Shown here in pieces: positions 60,602-64,000 of a DNA stretch of 64,000 bases; position 1 is the stretch's first letter, and each line of letters opens with the position of its first letter. The position numbers and the translations under genes are program-made. The DNA lies in the NCBI GenBank assembly GCA_012295275.1, contig CM022672.1:24385930-24449929 (forward strand). Reading direction: 5' to 3'. This stretch comes from Chrysomallon squamiferum (lineage: Eukaryota > Mollusca > Gastropoda > Neomphalida > Peltospiridae). A model generated the notes under the pieces. That model made no database searches. It saw only the letters and a list, made by a program, of their open reading frames with translations, and was not told the origin of the DNA.

Positions 60602-63399
60602 TATATTTTATAATTGGTATGCCATTTGTTTTCATAATTTACATTACCTTGTTATTAGTTGTGCTTGGTTACACAGTTTGTTGTAGTTATGACTGGCTGT
60701 TGCAGAACTTTTCTTGGTAAATACAACAGCATGTCAGTTTCTGCATAATCTCATGTAATTGCATATTCTGTAATTAAAATATATGATAATACTTAGAAAT
60801 GAGCATATTTTAACTTTATATTTAACAAGCAGGCACTTGTTGTTACTTTGTAAAACTTTACAACTTGTTTTGTTAAGCTACTCAAAATCTTACAAATAAT
60901 CAGAATGTTATTAGTTATATGGTAAATTATCTCATATAAAAAAACATTAATGACTGATCATTCACCTTACTTTCAACATTTTATAATGTTATATTACAAT
61001 ATCTGAATTAATACATTTTCTGATTATTTTATAAATTTTCCCAGTACTAATTGTTATTTTAAATACAATATATTTACATACACAGCCTACTGTATGATTT
61101 ATGAAAACTGGATTCTATGATTCTATTGTTTTCATGTATTTATCCATTTTGCTGTATCTGGAGACAATAATAATAATCCTCAAATTAAGAATATGCATGC
61201 ATCACTGGAAAGAGCATGGAAAAAACTAAAAATGATGCTGTCTTTATTATGATAAATTTAAAAATAAAAATGTAATGGCATTTTTATGTTTCGAAATTGC
61301 GTTAATTTTGGCAGTTTATTCAAATTTACTAAATTCTCAAGGCATACTTAAAAAACAGTATATCTCTATGACATTCTCAAGATATCATGTTCACTGCATG
61401 AAATTACGACTCAATCTTAGCTAAAGTTACTTGTAATTAATTTTGTATAGATATGATTATAAACATTTAATATGTTGAAGAGAAATAAAATATATATCCA
61501 ATCAAATATCAGAATTTGATCACGTGGTTTGTTTACAAACTTTATAACAAAATTAAATGATTTGTTTTGGTGGTTTTTTTTTGTTGTTGTTGTTTTTTTT
61601 TTTTTATAGAACTATGTTGCTCCGCATCACATTTTGCTAATGTATTGCACAAATAGAATTAAATGCCTGATCTATAGGCCTGACTAGTTATGGTAGAGAC
61701 AAACACTCATCTTTTGTTTGTGCCTAGATTATTTTGTAAAGCTATTTTTCGTCAGAAAATTAAAAATACTTCTAGAACAGCTAAAGGAAAATTTAAAAAA
61801 CGAAGCAGTATAGAATTATGTGAATTAAATCACATTAATAATATTAATTCCGGGATATTTGAAAATGGACGGACTACAACACTAATTCTAGAGATCGTGC
61901 ACTTCTGCTGGATATAAGCGTTCACACTGATAGTGTAAACTAGTAATCGCGAAAAGTGCGATTTTGTTAAGTCCCTTCAGTAGCATGGACCAATGATTTA
62001 AAAAAAATAAAAATAGGAAACTCATTGTTGGCGTACATAACAGGTCATGTTTTAGGTTGAAAGATTTTTGTTTTAACGAAAGAGTGAAAATTTAATTTTT
62101 AAAAAAAAAAAAAAAAATGTATAAGGCCGATTGACGGACCTTTAATTGTCTTTTTTTTTTTTTTTTTTTTTTAAATTTCTGCTGTAAAACTGATTCAAGC
62201 GTTATAATGAACGTATTAAGGCAGTCATTCAAATAACACGTGATCAATTTGCTTTTTGCATGTAAATACGACCTCTAATACATTGAAAATGGAAATAAAT
62301 AAATAAATATATATATATATAATGGTTTCAAGTGTCGTTTTACATCTACGTAACTGTGTTAGAGGAGTAACGTGTCTACATTATGGTACCTAATGAGAAT
62401 AGTCATCTTCATATTCACGCGCCAGTGTCTGTGAAAATTATTTATTTAATTTTATTTTATTATTATTTTATTATCGTTTTATTATCTGGAAAAAAAAATA
62501 TATAGTACGAAACGTGTACGAGATGGTATGACGTCAAAGATACAAAAAAAAAAAAAAAAACGGTTTCCATCGTGGCAGCAATTTCTACTCAGTAATAGAC
62601 ATCTATATATACGAGGCATTGATTAAATGGCATATTTTCCCAAATTATTTTGAATAATCCATGTACAATTGATTGCATTATTAAGGCATGCATTCTTAAA
62701 AGTTTCTAAACACTAACCATCTTGGATTTCGATCGGAAGTTTCCGTAAGCTCACGGACATTTTTAAACTTCCAAATTAAATTATTTTGCGTCCATTTTTC
62801 AGAACTTTTTATGATATACACTGATAAAGGTAAGGATGGTTGTTCATATTACCAAACCATGATGTCACACGCCTTTTCCAACTACTTTTTCAACTTAATC
62901 AATATTTTCAAACTAGATATTTTTTTTGTGTAAATGCTTGCATAATAAACTGAAACTATAATTCGGAATAAGATTAATGTATTAACTTTTGTAGTTGTCA
63001 ATGTTCCCCCTGTTAGAACCCAGCAGAAAAGAATATTTAAGGGTTGTTTGTACCCATTAAATCGAAATTTCCTCAGGCTTTTTTTTCCGTGACGTAATTT
63101 GTGCCGTTACAAGTTATCGTTCGTGCTGGTCCATGCTACCTACAGTCAGACGTTGATAAAGATGATAAAAAATACTTTTCAATTTTTTTTTTATTACATT
63201 AGAAAATTAAAATATCATAATATTCTTCTTCTTTTACTTTTTTATTTTTTTTTTTTTTTTTATTATTTTTTTTTTAGCATAATTCTCATTAACGTGGGAA
63301 TAGTAAAATTAAATTAAGTTTTATCGAAAATTAATTTATGAAGATAAAACTTACCATAAAATAGATATTTAATATATCTATTTATATGAGACAAAATAG

Positions 63400-63500
63400 A
63401 TATTTAATATGGAACTTTGCGACATTCGTATATTCGATTACAAATAACCAGACATTCAAAGAAATTTTCTGTGACAAATGTCGTCTGCACCAATTTCAGA
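63400..63500 (-). CDS. Possible PAN/apple-like fragment (uncertain)
   Basis: Minus-strand frame ending TTFVTENFFECLVICNRIY, ECRKVPY, then a stop. The 'ECLviCNr...C..v.Y' pattern resembles the first half of PAN/apple domains. An acceptor-like GTGCAG precedes it, but no good donor precedes the stop (GTTCC after CGCAAA is weak). The duplicated segment at about 5.2 kb has lost part of this frame. It may be an N-terminal exon of copy 1, a relic, or chance. Confidence 0.28.
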
Positions 63501-64000
63501 GGAAAACTAGACTTTAAAACGTTCTTTGTTACGCTACTGCATATAAATTTGTAATGAATAAAATATTTAGATAGTGACGTATAAGGGTTGAATTTTAGGT
63601 CATACTTAATTATAATGGACGATAGTGCCTGCTTCAAAATCTTCAAAATTAATGACAAGGCCATTACTAAATAATAATTACATGCTTATTATTCATACAT
63701 TTTATATATATATATATATATATATTGTAATGTGAAATAATAGAATTGAAACGTGTACAAGATGAGGATCTGATATCTTTAGAACTCGGATTTCGGAATT
63801 TTTTGCTATTGTGAAATTTAAGGAGTTAAACATGATTTAATCTGTTTTTATTTCATATATAGCTTACAGAGACACGCGCGCACACATTTATGATTATAGA
63901 TAGGTGGATAAATAGCTGAGGGATTCATTTGTCAGGATACTTGATCACTACTCCCACCTTGAATATAGGGATATTCTTTTTTTTTTTTTTTTTTTTTTTA

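Larger units (their letters stand above)
58964..64000. other. 5' flank / upstream introns of copy 1, no certain exon
   Basis: Besides the Tigger element and a PAN-like frame described separately, I see AT-rich sequence with poly-T runs (about 62,152-62,172, 63,241-63,260, 63,977-63,999), an AT-repeat at 63,703-63,725 and a zone from about 61,900 onwards with more CpG than the gene body. No signal-peptide exon or promoter is recognised. Confidence 0.5.

Noticed and set aside
61690-61917. Plus-strand frame of 75 codons in the 5' flank
   Set aside because: No family resemblance and no splice context; expected by chance over 64 kb.
1-64000. tRNA, rRNA, CRISPR, bacterial operon or viral features
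   Set aside because: No cloverleaf, rRNA signature, spaced direct repeats or compact uninterrupted genes were seen; exon-intron structure and composition are animal nuclear.

Overview
The window is eukaryotic, animal nuclear DNA: very AT-rich, full of poly-A/T runs and short-unit microsatellites, with coding sequence broken into many short GT-AG exons and with several decayed transposons. The protein families and transposons fit an invertebrate, most plausibly a lophotrochozoan and perhaps a cephalopod mollusc. That placement is an inference from sequence style; nothing here proves the species.

The dominant feature is one large minus-strand gene running from about 58,963 down to its stop codon at 11,710. 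I reconstructed 38 exons (about 8.9 kb of coding sequence, about 2,960 codons). It is a polycystin-1-family (PKD1 / PKD1-like / PKDREJ-type) 11-transmembrane receptor. The reconstructed order is F5/8C (discoidin) domain; EGF, C-type lectin, F5/8C; EGF, C-type lectin, F5/8C; EGF with a Cys-rich leader; REJ region; GAIN-type stalk; GPS with a CRHLS cleavage motif; TM1; PLAT; TM2-TM6; polycystin extracellular domain; channel-like TM7-TM11; short tail. Every exon junction I checked keeps phase, except that joining the first F5/8C domain directly to the first EGF exon creates a stop codon. The true 5' end (signal peptide, promoter) was not identified and may lie beyond 64,000.

From 11.7 kb down to 1 is the 3' flank of this gene and then the start of a second, head-to-tail copy. 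An intact 344-base F5/8C exon at 665-1008 and a partial exon at 1-132 are clear paralogues of the exons at 57,588-57,931 and 56,302-56,464. A further paralogous exon at about 2,846-2,990 is frameshifted and has lost its donor site. Patches of the 5' flank are duplicated too (about 4.1 kb versus 59.8-60.7 kb, and about 5.2 kb versus 63.5 kb). So this is a tandem array of polycystin-1-like genes, and copy 2 continues past the left edge. An isolated open exon at 8,366-8,483 is unassigned.

Transposon remnants lie in introns and flanks: Tc1-like (1.65-2.35 kb and 40.6-41.05 kb), an L1-like LINE reverse transcriptase (41.5-42.8 kb) split by a 209-bp terminal-inverted-repeat element, an 809-bp TA-flanked DNA element (48.75-49.56 kb), a hAT transposase fragment (55.3-55.65 kb), and a Tigger/pogo deletion derivative (59.89-60.60 kb) present in copy 1 but absent from the matching site of copy 2. 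The recognisable transposase and reverse-transcriptase remnants all read on the plus strand, antisense to the gene. I found no convincing plus-strand host gene, tRNA, rRNA or CRISPR.
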